Below are positions 43,340 to 56,061 of a DNA stretch of 64,000 nucleotides, piece by piece. The DNA lies in assembly GCA_021613535.1 (NCBI GenBank), contig CP075492.1, positions 4,774,001 to 4,838,000 on the forward strand, written 5' to 3'. Position numbers and translations under genes: made by a program. Every line of letters begins with the position of its first letter. The stretch's first letter is position 1. Below the pieces are notes generated by a model that was not told the origin of the DNA, did no database searches, and saw nothing but the letters and a program-made list of their open reading frames with translations. The stretch comes from Adineta vaga. Its lineage: Eukaryota; Rotifera.

Positions 43340-46300
43340 ATGAATAGAATATACATTCTACTGATGATTCAATTCTTGTGTTCAATAACAAGAACTCAAT
43401 TCAATTTGTACCACACTGATCAGAATCATAATGTAGGTAGTTTTTACACCGATTGTCTTCGTCATTATAGTTATAGAGAGTGGGAGTTTGCAGAAATAGT
43501 CGAATATTGCATCGATTCAATGAATAACAATAATGTAGTGACTGAACCATTTCCCAATACAACCAATGGAAATTTTACATTCGATCAACTACGTGAACTA
43601 AATGTGAGCACACAAGATCTTATTTCATGGTCTGCATCAATTGATTTAGCTGAACGATATCAATTCTACATTGAACAACAAGGAAATTCATCGACATCGA
43701 ATGAACTTTTTTTCAATTGTACAATACCATGGTTTGGATCTCGATGTCAATATTCGTTTGGTCTAGGATCAACTTATAATTTTGAAACTATTGTACGCAA
43801 AACATTTTCAAAAAAATTCTTCAATAGTCCACCTTATCGGGTGACTAATCTGACCTGTTACATTCATTTACAATGTGATCGTGGAAGTTCTATGATGTGT
43901 CTTGACTGGCGTGAGATCTGTGATGGACGAATTGATTGTATCGATGGAGGTGCAGATGAAGAAGGATGTTTGGCTTTGGAAATGAACGAATGTAATGAAG
44001 ATGAATATCGTTGTCATAATGGATTATGTATTCCAAAAGATTTTTTTCATGATGATTATCCAGAATGTCATGATAAATCAGATCTCCAAAAAATAGTCGC
44101 CTATACTAGAAATGGATATGTAAGTATATTTGAGTATGAAGAACATTCATGTTTTCCAGGTTACAAACAATTTCAATGTGGAGATGGACGATGTGTAGGA
44201 GACTTTGATGAGTGTCTTACTAAACGACATTCATTCTTGTATGATTCGATAAGTCTACAAGGAAATTTATCATACAAGTGTTGGTCAATAATGATTTGTC
44301 TAACTAAAATTAACAATCATATTAATGGCATATCATGTCGAAAAATCTTGGAATCATCAAATATTTACATCTGTTTACAAAGTTGTGATGTTGATATTAT
44401 TCAGTTTCCAATTGTTCCTGTACTTTTTGGTCATGTGCGTTTTTTGTATGTGGTGAATAATATTTCCGATATAGATCATAATCTAGCACTTGCACCTGAT
44501 TATATCTGTTACGATAATGAACTATGTGATTTTCTTCAGCCAACATTTCGTTATGGAATTCATAGTTGTCGAAAGAGTGATGATATTATTCTAAATTCAA
44601 GTATGACATTTCGAACATGGTCCTCTATTATTAGTATAATTGAGCGTTATTTTCGTAAATGTTCGATACGACACAAAAATGATACTACTTCTCAATTTCA
44701 ACATTCAGTCTTGTATTGCTGTCGAAATTCATCAAAATGTATTTCGAAACATCGTCTTAATGATCATATCTCGGATTGTTATCTAAATGATGATGAAGAA
44801 GAATATGAAAGTAGTTGCTTACCAAACAATGCACAACGATTTAAATGTGACAAGGAAAAGAAATGTTATTCACCAATAGTGTCGAGAGAAATTTGTCCTA
44901 TCAGATATGAACTCAATTTGGATGAAATAAATATTCATCACATATGTGATCGAGATGTTCAAATGTTACCTGTACTTATTCATGGCCAAAATCATAGTGA
45001 TGAAACTGAATGTGAACATTGGAAATGTAATAATATGTATACACGATGTGATGGTTTTTGGAGTTGTCCAAATGGAGAAGATGAAGCAAATTGTACAACA
45101 AAACGACAGATTTGTCCATTAAAATCGTTTGCTTGTGTATCACCATGGAACTATACAATGATATGTTTGTCAGCCCATCGGGTTAATGATGGACATACCG
45201 ATTGTCTTGGATCAGCGGATGAACTTCATTATTGTCGTCAAAATATTAGATATGAAAACAAGTATTATGGTTTTCGGTGTTGGAATGATAGTCAATGTAT
45301 AACATCTATAGATCTTTGTGATAAACGAAAAGATTGTATGTTCAATGATGATGAGATATTTTGTGGAGATTATCAAGAATCATGTGCAAAATGCAAATAT
45401 GTCAATTGTACCGATGTGACAGAAACTCTTTGTCCTATAGGTAATTTAGGTGGGGTAGAATTCTCACTTGCAACGTTACCACTATATCCTTCATCTTCTG
45501 GACAAAGAAGAATTGAACACATTTCTCAACAATCACGAAACTTACATAGTATTGAAAAATTGATCACAACTGAACCTTATGATCGTACATGGCCATGGCG
45601 TTGTAATAATGGTATTTATGTTAGCCTCTGGCCTGGAAATAATTCTTCGAACTATCGATGTTTGTGTCCATCGCCTTACTATGGTGATCATTGTCAATAT
45701 CAAAATCAACGCGTTAGTCTTACAGCAAAAATAACTGTCTTTGATAAAAAAGGTATCTATTCTCTTATTGTCTCATTAATCGGTGAAGCTGGTGATCATG
45801 AAGAAGTCAATTCCTATCATGAATTAATATCAATCAGTAATCGAGGATGCAAACGTGTTCAAAACGCATATCTCACTTATTTATCACGCCCAAAAAATAA
45901 CTCAATGAACTACAGTATTCATGTTGATGTTTATGACAAAACTAATTTAAAATATCTTACTAGTTGGTATTTTCCAGTTCCTTTTACATTTTTACCTAAT
46001 AATCGAATGCCTATAAACTTGGCTATATCGAATGATCAACCATTTCGTCCTAAACATTGTAGTTTAACATGTCACAATGGTGAATGTATGAAATATATTA
46101 ATGATGTCAAGATATTTTGTCGATGTCATACAGGTTGGACTGGTGCTCGATGTGATATTTCTATTCGTTGTAGTGATTGTTCATCTGATTCGATGTGCAT
46201 TGGTATGATCCATAATCGATCGATATGTCTTTGTCGCGTTCATCGAGGAGGTCCACGATGTTTACTTCCACTTTCATGTCCCAATCAATTGTGTGACAAT

Positions 46301-47927
46301 AATGCTTCTTGTGTTTTGATAGATGATGTTCCTAATGACAGAGGTTTTTTGTGCAATTGTACTGAAGGATTTATGGATTTGTTGTGTCAAATTCCTAAAC
46401 CAAGACTTGAGATATCTCTTCATAATACATTCTAATAATTTTATGCGTTTCGAACAATTGGAACAGACTGTCCTACCACAACAACTAAAAATGTTTCAAA
46501 AATCTATACTTGTATACACGATGATGGATTTTAGAATGGCATTTATTAATATTGACGAAAACATTTATCTGATAGTTGTTCAACAAGTTGATCAATATAA
46601 TGTTACCACATCGGTCAATCCTTCTCAACGATGTCCATTGATTAATGAAGTTTTAAATTCTTCATTAGCAAGTTTACATCAAATACGACGAATGAAATAT
46701 TATTATATGATATGTCAAACTCATCTTTCCTTGCAATGTTTCTTTGATGAACCATACATGTGTTTATGTACTATTGATCGTGATGCTAATTGTTTGAAAT
46801 TCAATGCTACTTCTCCCATATGTCGACATACTATTTATTGTGAGAATGGTGGACGATGTTTGAACGATGGTACTTTATGTCCAGTATCGACACTTTGCAA
46901 ATGTAGTGATTGTTATTTTGGTGATCGTTGTCAATTTCATGCAAAAGGTATTGGATTAACATTAGATGATATCTTACGTTATGATATTCAACCAAATGTA
47001 AACGTGTTTGATCAATCAATTTTAGTAAAATGTTGTGCATTATTGACAATAATTATGTTCCTTATAGGCTTGATCAATAGTGCTTTAGCTGTCTTAACAT
47101 TTCGTATGAAGAAATCTCGAGAAGTTGGTTGTGGCCTATATCTTCTTGCATCGTCTGTCACTTCACTTCTCACCGTGAGCATGTTGACAGTAAAATTTTG
47201 GTTTCTTCTTTTCACTCAAATCAATTTAATTGCTAATAATTCTATTGTTTATGGAGGATGCCGATCGTTAGAATTTATTTTAAAAGTTTGTCTATACACG
47301 GATAACTGGTTGAATGCTTGTGTAGCCCTAGAACGTCTAATGACTGTAAAAACAGGAGTTAGTTTTAACAAATTATTGAGTAAACGCATTGCACAATGGG
47401 TAATATTCTGCTTACCACTTGTGACTATGATATCCATTATTCATGAACCTATTCATCGAAATTTATTTGAAGATAAATATGAAGAACGGGTGTGATGTCT
47501 CTTTCTCTATTCTCGTTCGCTTCATACATACAATGTATTTATTTCACTTTTTCATCTATTTGGCCCATTTTGTGCTAATCTTTGTTCGGCTGTTTTCATT
47601 ATTATTTATACCGCTAGACAACGAGCAGTATTACAATCACGAATTTCATATAGACAACATCAATGGCAACAGTTGATGGAACATAAACATCTTATTATCA
47701 GTTCTGTCATTCTAGCTGTTCTTTCAACACCTCGTATTATCATTGCATTCTTAACAGAATGTGTAAAAATGTCTCATAATTCTCAACTGTATGCTGCAGG
47801 TTATTTCATATCGTTCATGCCATCAGTAAGTATCTTCATTGTATTTGTGATGCCATCAGACTTTTACAAAGAACAATTCACAAAATCTGTCAAAATTGGA
47901 CTAAATTTCATCGTTCGACGTCAATAA
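43340..47927 (+). pseudogene. LDLa/EGF 7TM receptor gene broken by a frameshift and a nonsense codon
   Basis: Starts with a signal peptide (MNRIYILLMIQFLCSITRTQ). The extracellular part has LDL-receptor class A repeats (CLDWREICDGRIDCIDGGADE; CNEDEYRCHNGLC; RCDGFWSCPNGEDEANC; SIDLCDKRKDCMFNDDE) and EGF-like units (YRCLCPSPYYGDHC; IFCRCHTGWTGARC; FLCNCTEGF). Around 46430 the frame ends (LEISLHNTF then two stops), and the homologous sequence continues in another frame from about 46440 (SNNFMRFEQLEQ) through an EGF (CENGGRC) and several membrane spans. TGA at 47493-47495 interrupts it where relatives have Trp; the same frame then continues through the last membrane spans to 47927. No intron. Two independent lesions argue for a pseudogene. 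Confidence 0.82.
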
Positions 47928-48597
47928 TTCTTATTAAAAGACCCTTTAGAATCATTTGAATTACGATACATTTTCATTCGATAGCTGTCTACGTTTTCAA
48001 ATATATTCATTATCATCAGGCTTTTTTTCTCGGTAATATGTTCAATAAATGTCACATACATCAAATGACGATCTCTATGAATATATATAAGTGTAGACGG
48101 CGTAATCGCCTCAAATCGCACTTATAAAATTGATAAATCGCTGCATATCTCATATATATCAAAGATTACCGTGAACCTACGATTAGAAATCCTACTACGA
48201 GAATATTGGTGCAAACCAAACAAAATTGAATCTTCGTAAATACATTTCAAAGAATTATATAATTTTTCATACACTCTAAGATTTATCTCACTTTCAATTC
48301 TCAAATAAATATATGTTCATAACAGACATAGAAAAAAGGAAATTCATGAAATATCTTCCTTTCCGCTAAAGTAAACATGAAAAATTCTTTTTTTCTTCTT
48401 ATGTTTCTACTGAATGTTTGTCTTGACTACTTCTAAGTTTGAGAGAATTGTAATAATAAAAAGAACAGAAAAAAGTGTTGCCCAACAGTGACAAGAAAAG
48501 GAAAGAAAACCAATTTAGCAAGCATAACTCGATACATGCATACAAATAAATCACTCTTGCAACTATGTATATTTGCAATACATAAAAAAGAACAACA
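47928..48597. other. Intergenic, no gene seen
   Basis: AT-rich. Upstream region of the ART-TPR gene; nothing recognised. Confidence 0.4.
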
Positions 48598-50516
48598 ATG
48601 GGGAATAGCGAATCAAGCAGCAGCAACAGTAAAACAAATCAACAGATATCTTTAACTTCGAGAGAAGTACGTGAACGCCGACGCTTTGATCTGCACAAAG
48701 TCCAAAATGTTCTTGTAATATGGTTAGATAATAACATCGATGACAGTAATAAAGATTATCAAAATACTATGACACAAATTCGACAAGTTATTAATGATCT
48801 GAATATTTACACAGATGACGATCAATGTATCGAATTTCTTGAAACAATCGGAGATCGCAAGGTTTGCATGATTTTTTCAGGTTCAGTTGGTCAACATATT
48901 ATACACCGTGTACATAATATGATTCAAGTTCATTCGATTTTTATATTCTGTAGCAACAAGAGATATCATGAAGGGTGGACCAAAGAATGGCCAAAAATCA
49001 AGGGCGTCTACACAGAAATAAAACCTATCTGTGTAGGTCTTAAACAAGCAACACAAGAATGTGAACAAAATATCGTGTCTATAAGTTTTGTAGGATCCAA
49101 CAAACGATTCAATCAATTAGATCCATCATTTATGTACACACAAATTTTGAAGGAGATCCTATTAACGATTAAATTCGATGATACATATATTCAAGATTAT
49201 ATTGTCTATTGTCGAGATTGTTTTGCTGAAAATGAAACAGAATTGAACAATGCGAAATTCTTGAAAAGTGATTACCATAAGAAAACACCGATCTGGTGGT
49301 ATACTTATGAATGTTTCTTATATCGTATGCTTAATTGTGGAATACGAATGTTGGATGGTGATATTATAACACGAATGAGATTTTTCATTAATGATTTACA
49401 TCGACATATTGAACAATTATACGAAGAACAACATATTTCTGAAACTTTTACAGTTTATCGTGGACAAGGCTTATCAAAAGTAGATTTCGAACAATTGAAT
49501 CAGACTTCCGGTGGATTAATGTCATTTAATAACTTCTTATCTACCAGTACGATTCGTGAAGTTTCACTTGACTTTGCTGAACGAACTGCAACTAATCCAG
49601 ATTTAGTAGGAGTTCTTTTTGTAATGAAAATTGATCCAACTCGTTCGACGACATCGTTTGCATTAATTCATGGTATTAGTGCCGTTTCAGGAGAAGGCGA
49701 AGTGTTATTTTCAATGCATAGTGTCTTTCAAATTCTAGATATTAGACAAATGAAGGAAAACAAGAAACTCTACGAAGTAAACTTAACACTTACCAATGAT
49801 AACGATAAAGAATTATCTGTACTTACTGAACACATACGAAAAGAGAGTTTTCCAGACGCGAAAGGATGGTATAGACTGGGTTTGGTATTGAAAAAGTTGG
49901 GTCAAGATGATAAAGCCGAAGAGATTTTTAAAATGATACTTAATCAAACAACGCAAGATAGTGAAAAGGGAACAATTTATCAGCAACTTGGTTGGATCAA
50001 ATATAATCGAAGAGAATATCAAGAAGCACTTCGATTCTATGAAAAATCACTCTCCATCAATGAAAACATTCTTCCTCTTAATCATCCTGATTTGATGCAA
50101 CTTACAATAATATTGGCGGGACACTTCAAAACATGGGTGAATATTCAAAAGCACTTTCATGGTATGAAAAAGCTCTTGCAATTCAACAACAATCGCTCTC
50201 TCCAAATCATCCTGATTTAGCTATGCATTACAACAACATCGGTACAGTGTATTACAATATGCATGATTATGTAAAAGCATTATCATCGTACGAAAAAGCC
50301 TTATCAATCAAACAACAATCACTTCCTTCTAGTCATCCTAGCTTTGTTTCATCTTACAACAATATCGGCTTGTTATATGAAACCATAAAAGACTATGCAA
50401 AAGCCTATTCATTTTTCGAACGTGCTATCGAAATTGGGCAAAAATCATTACCAGCAAATCACCGTAGTCTTCTAGAACCCAAACAAAATCTTGAACGTGT
50501 TAAAAGCAAACTATAA
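48598..50516 (+). pseudogene. ADP-ribosyltransferase-TPR protein with one frameshift
   Basis: The N-terminal about 165 residues (NVLVIWLDNNIDDSNKDYQN, VCMIFSGSVGQHIIHRVHNM, SIFIFCSNKRYHEGW) form a Rossmann-like domain common in bdelloid ART-TPR proteins but without a name I can give. An arginine-type ART follows with VYRGQG (Arg about 288), FLSTST (about 313) and SGEGEVLF (ExE about 365-367), the R-S-E NAD site. TPRs begin at about 419. Near 50100 the frame breaks: PDLMQ runs to a stop at 50220, while ATYNNIGGTLQNMGEYSKAL and two more TPRs continue in the other frame to 50516. A single missing base in about gatttgatg explains it. Either a recent pseudogene, an allele, or a truncated enzyme with fewer TPRs. 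Starts MGNSESS, a possible myristoylation site. Confidence 0.82.
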
Positions 50517-51004
50517 GTTGAGGGTGGGTGGATGAGAATGTGATTCATGAGAAGACAAAATCCAAATTTCTCTTATTATGAAACTGAATATAAACAATAT
50601 CGGGCTTATATCGTTCGTTGATCTAGTTTAAAACTGATTTTGTAGTCAAAACTATAACTCCTTCACGAGATAGAACAAAATAAACAACTCATAGTAATAA
50701 TATTTGATTCAAAGACTTTACATGTAATATTCGCAAATTCATGAAGAAAGATTCTGATTTGGTAAAGACGATTAAATGGAATTTTTGCTTCTAAAAGATT
50801 TCATTAACACGAATCTTATCGACAAAATTGAAAATGAATTCAAAGAAAAGAAATAATCATAGATTTATTATAAGATGATGAATTTATTGAAATGTATGAC
50901 AATGAGCAGATAGAAGTTTTTCTTTATTTAAAGACGATTGTTACAAAACGGTGTAACGTTTAGTTTTAATTTATAATCTTGTTGATCAATACTTTGTACT
51001 AGCA
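50517..51004. other. Convergent intergenic region
   Basis: 3' flanks of the ART-TPR gene and the minus-strand secreted-protein gene. A G/T-rich patch agggtgggtgg starts at 50521. No gene seen. Confidence 0.4.
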
Positions 51005-51805
51005 TTATAATGTTTTTCGGATTCTACGTGATAAGATGGAACGTGATCGTGGATGCGCCATCTCTCCTTTACAACGCTTTGTAATATCAAACACTGATCG
51101 TGAAGGAGGTCCATTTATAAAGTTAGTTATCTGAATAGTAACATTAACAGCGGGCGAATTTATATACATCGGTCTATTTCCATCCACTGTTGCATAATAT
51201 TCATATGGTGCCGAATATTCCTATTCAAAAGATAAATTATAATAACAAACGATGAGAATGTCTTAAACCTGATTAATCTATATCGAATCTGAAAATACTA
51301 ATTATATTTGTTACCTGAAAACGATAATGATTTCCAGTCCATTTATTACATAAAGTGCCATTGTATGTAACTGTTCCATTATAGTGAGCATTTGGAAAGA
51401 TTAACATGGGTGTTCGCTCATTTTCAGGTGGAAGTATTATACACATCTCTTTACAATGAAATATTCACATTTATAATTAATTACTTGAAGAATTATGAAT
51501 ATTACCGTCTGTTATCATATAGATTATATTTATTCGGTAATTGTTAACCCATGTAATAATGTCGTCTTTCATATTAAGCCTATCCTTGAATATACTTCCA
51601 TCTGCATAGTATATTCCGGAATGTCCACCATATAAAATTGATGCCGTATACTAAAATAAATAAATTCTTTTGATAGTTTGTTCTAATAATAAATTCAATT
51701 ACATACTTGACTCGGTTGAGGTGGAACAGGAGTTGTATTACTTCCATTCGTTTTGTAAAATAACGTCAGAAGAAGTGCCAATGACAATAAAGTGTATTTA
51801 TCCAT
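51005..51805 (-). CDS. Secreted protein of unknown family, 197 aa
   Basis: Four exons, 51805-51707, 51650-51506, 51448-51315, 51220-51005, all GT-AG and frame-keeping. Signal peptide MDKYTLLSLALLLTLFYKTN, then a Pro-rich linker (TTPVPPQPS). The mature part has GGHSGIYYADGSI, ITDEMCIILPP, NAHYNGTVTYNGTLCNKWTG, YEYYATVDGNRPMYI and ITNFINGPPSRSVFDI, with cysteines at the ends of likely beta strands and several N-glycosylation sites. The strand-rich pattern suggests an extracellular or luminal beta fold (LolA-like would fit), but I cannot assign it. Ends in a basic tail RRIRKTL. Confidence 0.75.
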
Positions 51806-52798
51806 TCGAATGAGAATTGTTACAATTCTAAAATCTATAAAATATAAAATCAAGCAAGATGTACTTCCTACTATTCAGAATTTTCACCTAAAGTTGATAT
51901 ATAAGTATTTGAATGAGAGTTTCTACTGTTTCATGGTCTCTTTTTATACGTACATATATGTTATCAATAGTTTAAACTTTATTCATTTTGTGTTGTTGAT
52001 TTAGCCACATGTGATAAAAATGATCTATTTGAGTACTCTCGAAACTTGAGATATATGTCATTCTTTCCTGTTGTATGTTTTGTTCTAATTTTGAAAGTAG
52101 GTTTTGCGCGAACATAAAATGGTGAAAGAAAGATTGTGATATCAAAGATAAATAAATAAGTAAATAGAATGTAAAAGAATTTGCTTGGCAATCCAACCGA
52201 TTATATGCTGCGACCAAGGACCAAATCTAGAACAATCATGAGACCCTTTGTTGCTGATATGTAAATTTGGTTTAATAAATTGTTTGGGTATATTTTATCA
52301 TTTTTTCTCCTGCTCTACAAATGTTCTCATACTTCTGACCTATTTCTTTTAATCTATATGTTTTGTGAATAAGAGCAACTCTTTTACCTGATGTCACTGT
52401 TTGATGTCCATAATAATCGAAAAAAATTCAAGATGAATAGCGCATTTGACATTTGTCTGCATAGTAATGAGATGTCCGTTGACGGACGATTTCGAATAGA
52501 GAAACGAACAGAAGAAAATCTTGAGGGTGTGAGTGTGCGTGAGAGAAAAAATGATTGTTTATATTAAATTAATTCAAACCTCAACATAAATTACTTATTC
52601 TTTCTTTTCACCTTTTATATATCTTTTTCTGTATAATATCGTGTGATTCACAAGAGAAGAAAGCAAAAGAGTGTTGCATTTGTAGTTATTATTTATATAA
52701 GTCAAATAAAAATATTTCTTTTCTTTTCAGTCGATCAAATACGATTATACAAATAAAAGAGAATATTTCTTCTCCGTTTATATCATCTTCTCACAAAT
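51806..52798. other. Divergent intergenic region, no gene seen
   Basis: Between the secreted-protein start (minus) and the ART at 52799 (plus). Contains G/T-rich gagggtgtgagtgtgcgtgagag at about 52523-52545 and T-rich tracts just before the ART. ORFs at 51792-52217 carry no recognisable protein. Confidence 0.4.
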
Positions 52799-53851
52799 AT
52801 GACATTACAGGAAGAAAAAGATCGAGATTTTTCGGACACATCGGTGCATGTGGTAACTCATCCTCATGTTGATACACAAGACGACCAACCTAGAACAGAA
52901 AGCAGTACAAATGAAACTTGGTTTGCACGTGTTATTCGTTTATTTACTAATAACAGATCACATTCAGCAGAATCATCGTCGTCGATTGACAATGCTGATG
53001 ACGATAATCTTATCAATGGTAAATGTTCCAGTTGTAATTTGATGGAGAAAGATGAGAAATACGATTGGGAACTTGCTAGTCCTCGTGCGCTACAAAGAGC
53101 TCGTAGCTTTACAGAAGAATTACAACCATGGTATAAGAGCGACAAAGAATTTCAAAAAAGAGTTTATACTATTATTAAAGGATACTTAACAATAGGCTTG
53201 GAACGTTTAAAAAATGAAATAATAGCTGACAAAATCCGTAAGCTCTTCAAACAAGCAATGGAAAAATCGGATCCAGAGTATATTATAAAAGCTTACACAT
53301 CGGATGCATCATTTACTGAACTTCTAAACAGAGATATGGCACGTAATGTTCTACATGATATTAATCAAGGATGTAGTAAATTTGTTTGTGATACTTTATA
53401 TACAACAGAAGATGGTGTAAAAGCAATTGCTGGTATTTTTTATCATCATTCAAAAGTTAAAACATATTCCGGTGTCGTTTATCGAGGTATGCTTCGTGAT
53501 TGTGAACTCGAACATCTTCAAGTGAATAAATGTATTATTACTCTAACATTTTTATCAACATCAATCGATTGTAAAATAACTGATTCGTTTTCAGGATATG
53601 ATTCTGATCATAAAAAGCTTGCATGGCCAGAAGATAGTAAAAGGATATCAATACTTCTCAAATTTACTATAAAAAATCGATATGGAACACGTCGAGCCTT
53701 TGATATAAGCGATATGTCTCAAATGGATGATGAAAAGGAAATATTGTTGTTACCATACTCCGTGTTTCAAATTACAAAAAGAGAAACAATCGAACTTGAG
53801 ATTGGAAAACGTATTGAAATTGAATTGGAAGACTATGATGAAGTCAATTAA
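52799..53851 (+). CDS. Arginine-type ADP-ribosyltransferase, stand-alone
   Basis: 350 aa, intronless. An acidic/Ser-rich N-terminus with a CSSCN motif, then a helical region and a C-terminal ART domain. VVYRGML supplies the NAD-binding Arg (about 229), TFLSTSI the Ser (about 252) and DEKEILLLPYSVFQI the ExE (about 310-312), so the R-S-E triad of arginine ARTs is complete. It has no TPRs and no signal peptide, unlike its neighbours at 48.6 and 57.7 kb, and is probably cytosolic. It transfers ADP-ribose from NAD to a protein target, unknown here. Confidence 0.88.
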   Translation: MTLQEEKDRDFSDTSVHVVTHPHVDTQDDQPRTESSTNETWFARVIRLFTNNRSHSAESSSSIDNADDDNLINGKCSSCNLMEKDEKYDWELASPRALQRARSFTEELQPWYKSDKEFQKRVYTIIKGYLTIGLERLKNEIIADKIRKLFKQAMEKSDPEYIIKAYTSDASFTELLNRDMARNVLHDINQGCSKFVCDTLYTTEDGVKAIAGIFYHHSKVKTYSGVVYRGMLRDCELEHLQVNKCIITLTFLSTSIDCKITDSFSGYDSDHKKLAWPEDSKRISILLKFTIKNRYGTRRAFDISDMSQMDDEKEILLLPYSVFQITKRETIELEIGKRIEIELEDYDEVN

Positions 53852-54111
53852 TATCGAACGTCATCAATAATGAACAAATCTTTAATTTGTTATGTCAAAA
53901 TTAAATTTTCTCTGAATTTTGAATGTAATAAACATCTCATTGCTAAAATATAAACCATCTAAAAATAAAACAATAATCGTCATTTTTTTTTCTAACTATA
54001 TTTTGATGTAAACAAATAGTAAAAGAACAAGCCAATGATGATTTATAGTAGTAGTAATAAATAAGAACGAAATACGACAAACAAACGTATTTACGCGTAC
54101 TACATAAGAGC

Positions 54112-55369
54112 ATGGATCTTGAAGCGTGTGCAGGAAACTTTACAGGATGTTTAACTAGTTTGGGACTAAAATATTGTGATGTTGACAAAGATGTTTGTCA
54201 ACAACGTGGTACATGTATCACTACAATTTTTCCAACAGATGTGTCGATTTGCATGTGTTCTGTATGTTATTATGGTGCTCGATGTGAAAAAGAATTATTT
54301 TCACAAAATCTTTGGACCACTGCTTTAGCAACATTATCCTCACCGTCGGGAATGCTCTTTGCTACGAAATTTTTCGCCACTTTCTTTGCAAGTATTCAAA
54401 TAATCAACAGTCTTCTCTGTTTGCAAACATATTTTTCGAGTAAAAAAATACGTATTACAAATGTTGGTGTTTATCTTATATTAAATGGATTGATTTCATT
54501 TATACTTGCACTTGAATTCTTCACTCAATCAATAATATTGTGGCTCATACCAAATATACCATTGGTCGAGTATTCAAAAACTACATGTTTAGTTGATCAA
54601 AAGTTTGTAAATGCAACATTAACTTATATATGGGGTTGGAGCGTATTTTTCATAGCACTCGAACGAACATTAGTTGAATGCTATCATTATAGTCTATATG
54701 ATTCACGAAAACGTTCATTAATAGTTTCGATATTAGTTTGTATCATCTGTGGTTTAACAACTATACCTGGAATATTCACTGTCAAGGATATTCCAGAAGA
54801 TCAACTTAGTGCTGTTGCTCAAGTCAATTTACTATCCAACTAGTTGCATTAACTTTACGTCACTTGGTTATATTATTTATAAAATTATTTTCTGTATTCA
54901 TGTATATGGTACACTTGCCAGTTATATAATCCTTTCTATTATTGTTCTTGTTCATATGTTAAGACATCGCAAACGTATTTCTCCGACGTCCAAAACTATA
55001 CAGAATATTCGTCGTATTCTACGTAAACATCGTGATTTTTTTCTACCGCTTATCGCGACAGCTATCTGTTCAATTCCAATGATTGTTATATATGAATCAA
55101 TGACTTGTGCAAAAGCATCAAAGGTCAATTCACTGCCGTATTTAATGCTAATATTTGGACAAATATTTTCCATTTTACCAACATCATTTTCATTTTTCGG
55201 ATATGTTTATCTACCAAATGTTTACAGAACAGCTTTCTGGGAAAAATCACTTGTTGGAAAGTCTCTTACGAAATTGAAACAATTCATCACCAATAGATAT
55301 CAAAATTTCAAAATCGTCTTTAATAAAGCCGACTCGAGTGTTACGGTCGTTTCATCGACAATTCATTAA
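54112..55369 (+). pseudogene. 5'-truncated EGF/7TM receptor with frameshift
   Basis: Begins without signal peptide at an EGF-like unit (VCQQRGTC, then CSVCYYGARCEK), corresponding to CENGGRC...CYFGDRC of the receptor at 43340. Membrane spans follow (TKFFATFFASIQIINSLLCL; VGVYLILNGLISFILAL). Near 54830 the first frame stops (AQVNLLSN) while the same receptor continues in the next frame (YYPTSCINFTSLGYIIYKII through to the seventh span and a basic tail). No intron fits. It lacks the LDLa/EGF ectodomain. Probably a decayed duplicate. Confidence 0.78.
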
Positions 55370-56061
55370 CTTATCTTAATCTCTTTGATTTTATTTTTGT
55401 TTATTTCCAGAACACCGATGATATCTCTCTTGTGGCTCAAATATTCTCATTCGAAAAAAGACAAACGCAAAAACATGTAGGTTTTTCCCAACATGCTCGT
55501 ATTTATTTAATCACTATTATCGCATCAATCAATACCTATCTTGACATTTCGATAGTCAAAATACGCGCAATCTTCGTTCTTTATTATTGTCTATCAAGAC
55601 CAAGGTTATTTTTACTCTAATAAATCGTAGTAAACACACTCTACTTCCTTTTCTATTGTATGAAATGCGTAAATACATTTTTTTCAACGATAAATTTGAT
55701 GAGAAATGAAAGTATCGAAAAATAGAATATATTAATATGAAATATGTGAAATATTTAGGAACAATGAATGATCTTAACGAACGACTTACGGATCTTATTA
55801 GTCATTTTCAAGAGATTGATTTTCTTATAACGATATAGTTCTAGACACATATGTATAATTGGTATGCAAACTTTCATCTTTAAGAAGATATGACTAGAAT
55901 ATAAAGTAATTATATTTCTCATCAAATAACAGGAATTTATTGATGGTGTGAATTTCTTTTCTTTTATCACTCATACATGCACTCACATTCTCAAAGGAAA
56001 ACTAAAAACACACGATCACAATGTATATAGTTAGTTCAATTGTTAATGTTTTTCTGATTTA
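55370..56061. other. Convergent intergenic region, no gene seen
   Basis: An acceptor-like tttccag at about 55404-55410 and an open frame to 55620 could be a further exon of the receptor relic, but its sequence shows no family traits. Confidence 0.35.

Noticed and set aside
46420-46500. Frame change in the large receptor explained by an intron
   Set aside because: The only GT...AG pairs nearby are about 20 bases or less and would remove conserved residues.
50090-50140. Frame change in the ART-TPR gene explained by splicing
   Set aside because: TPR sequence is continuous across the break; a one-base deletion accounts for it and no intron of normal size fits.
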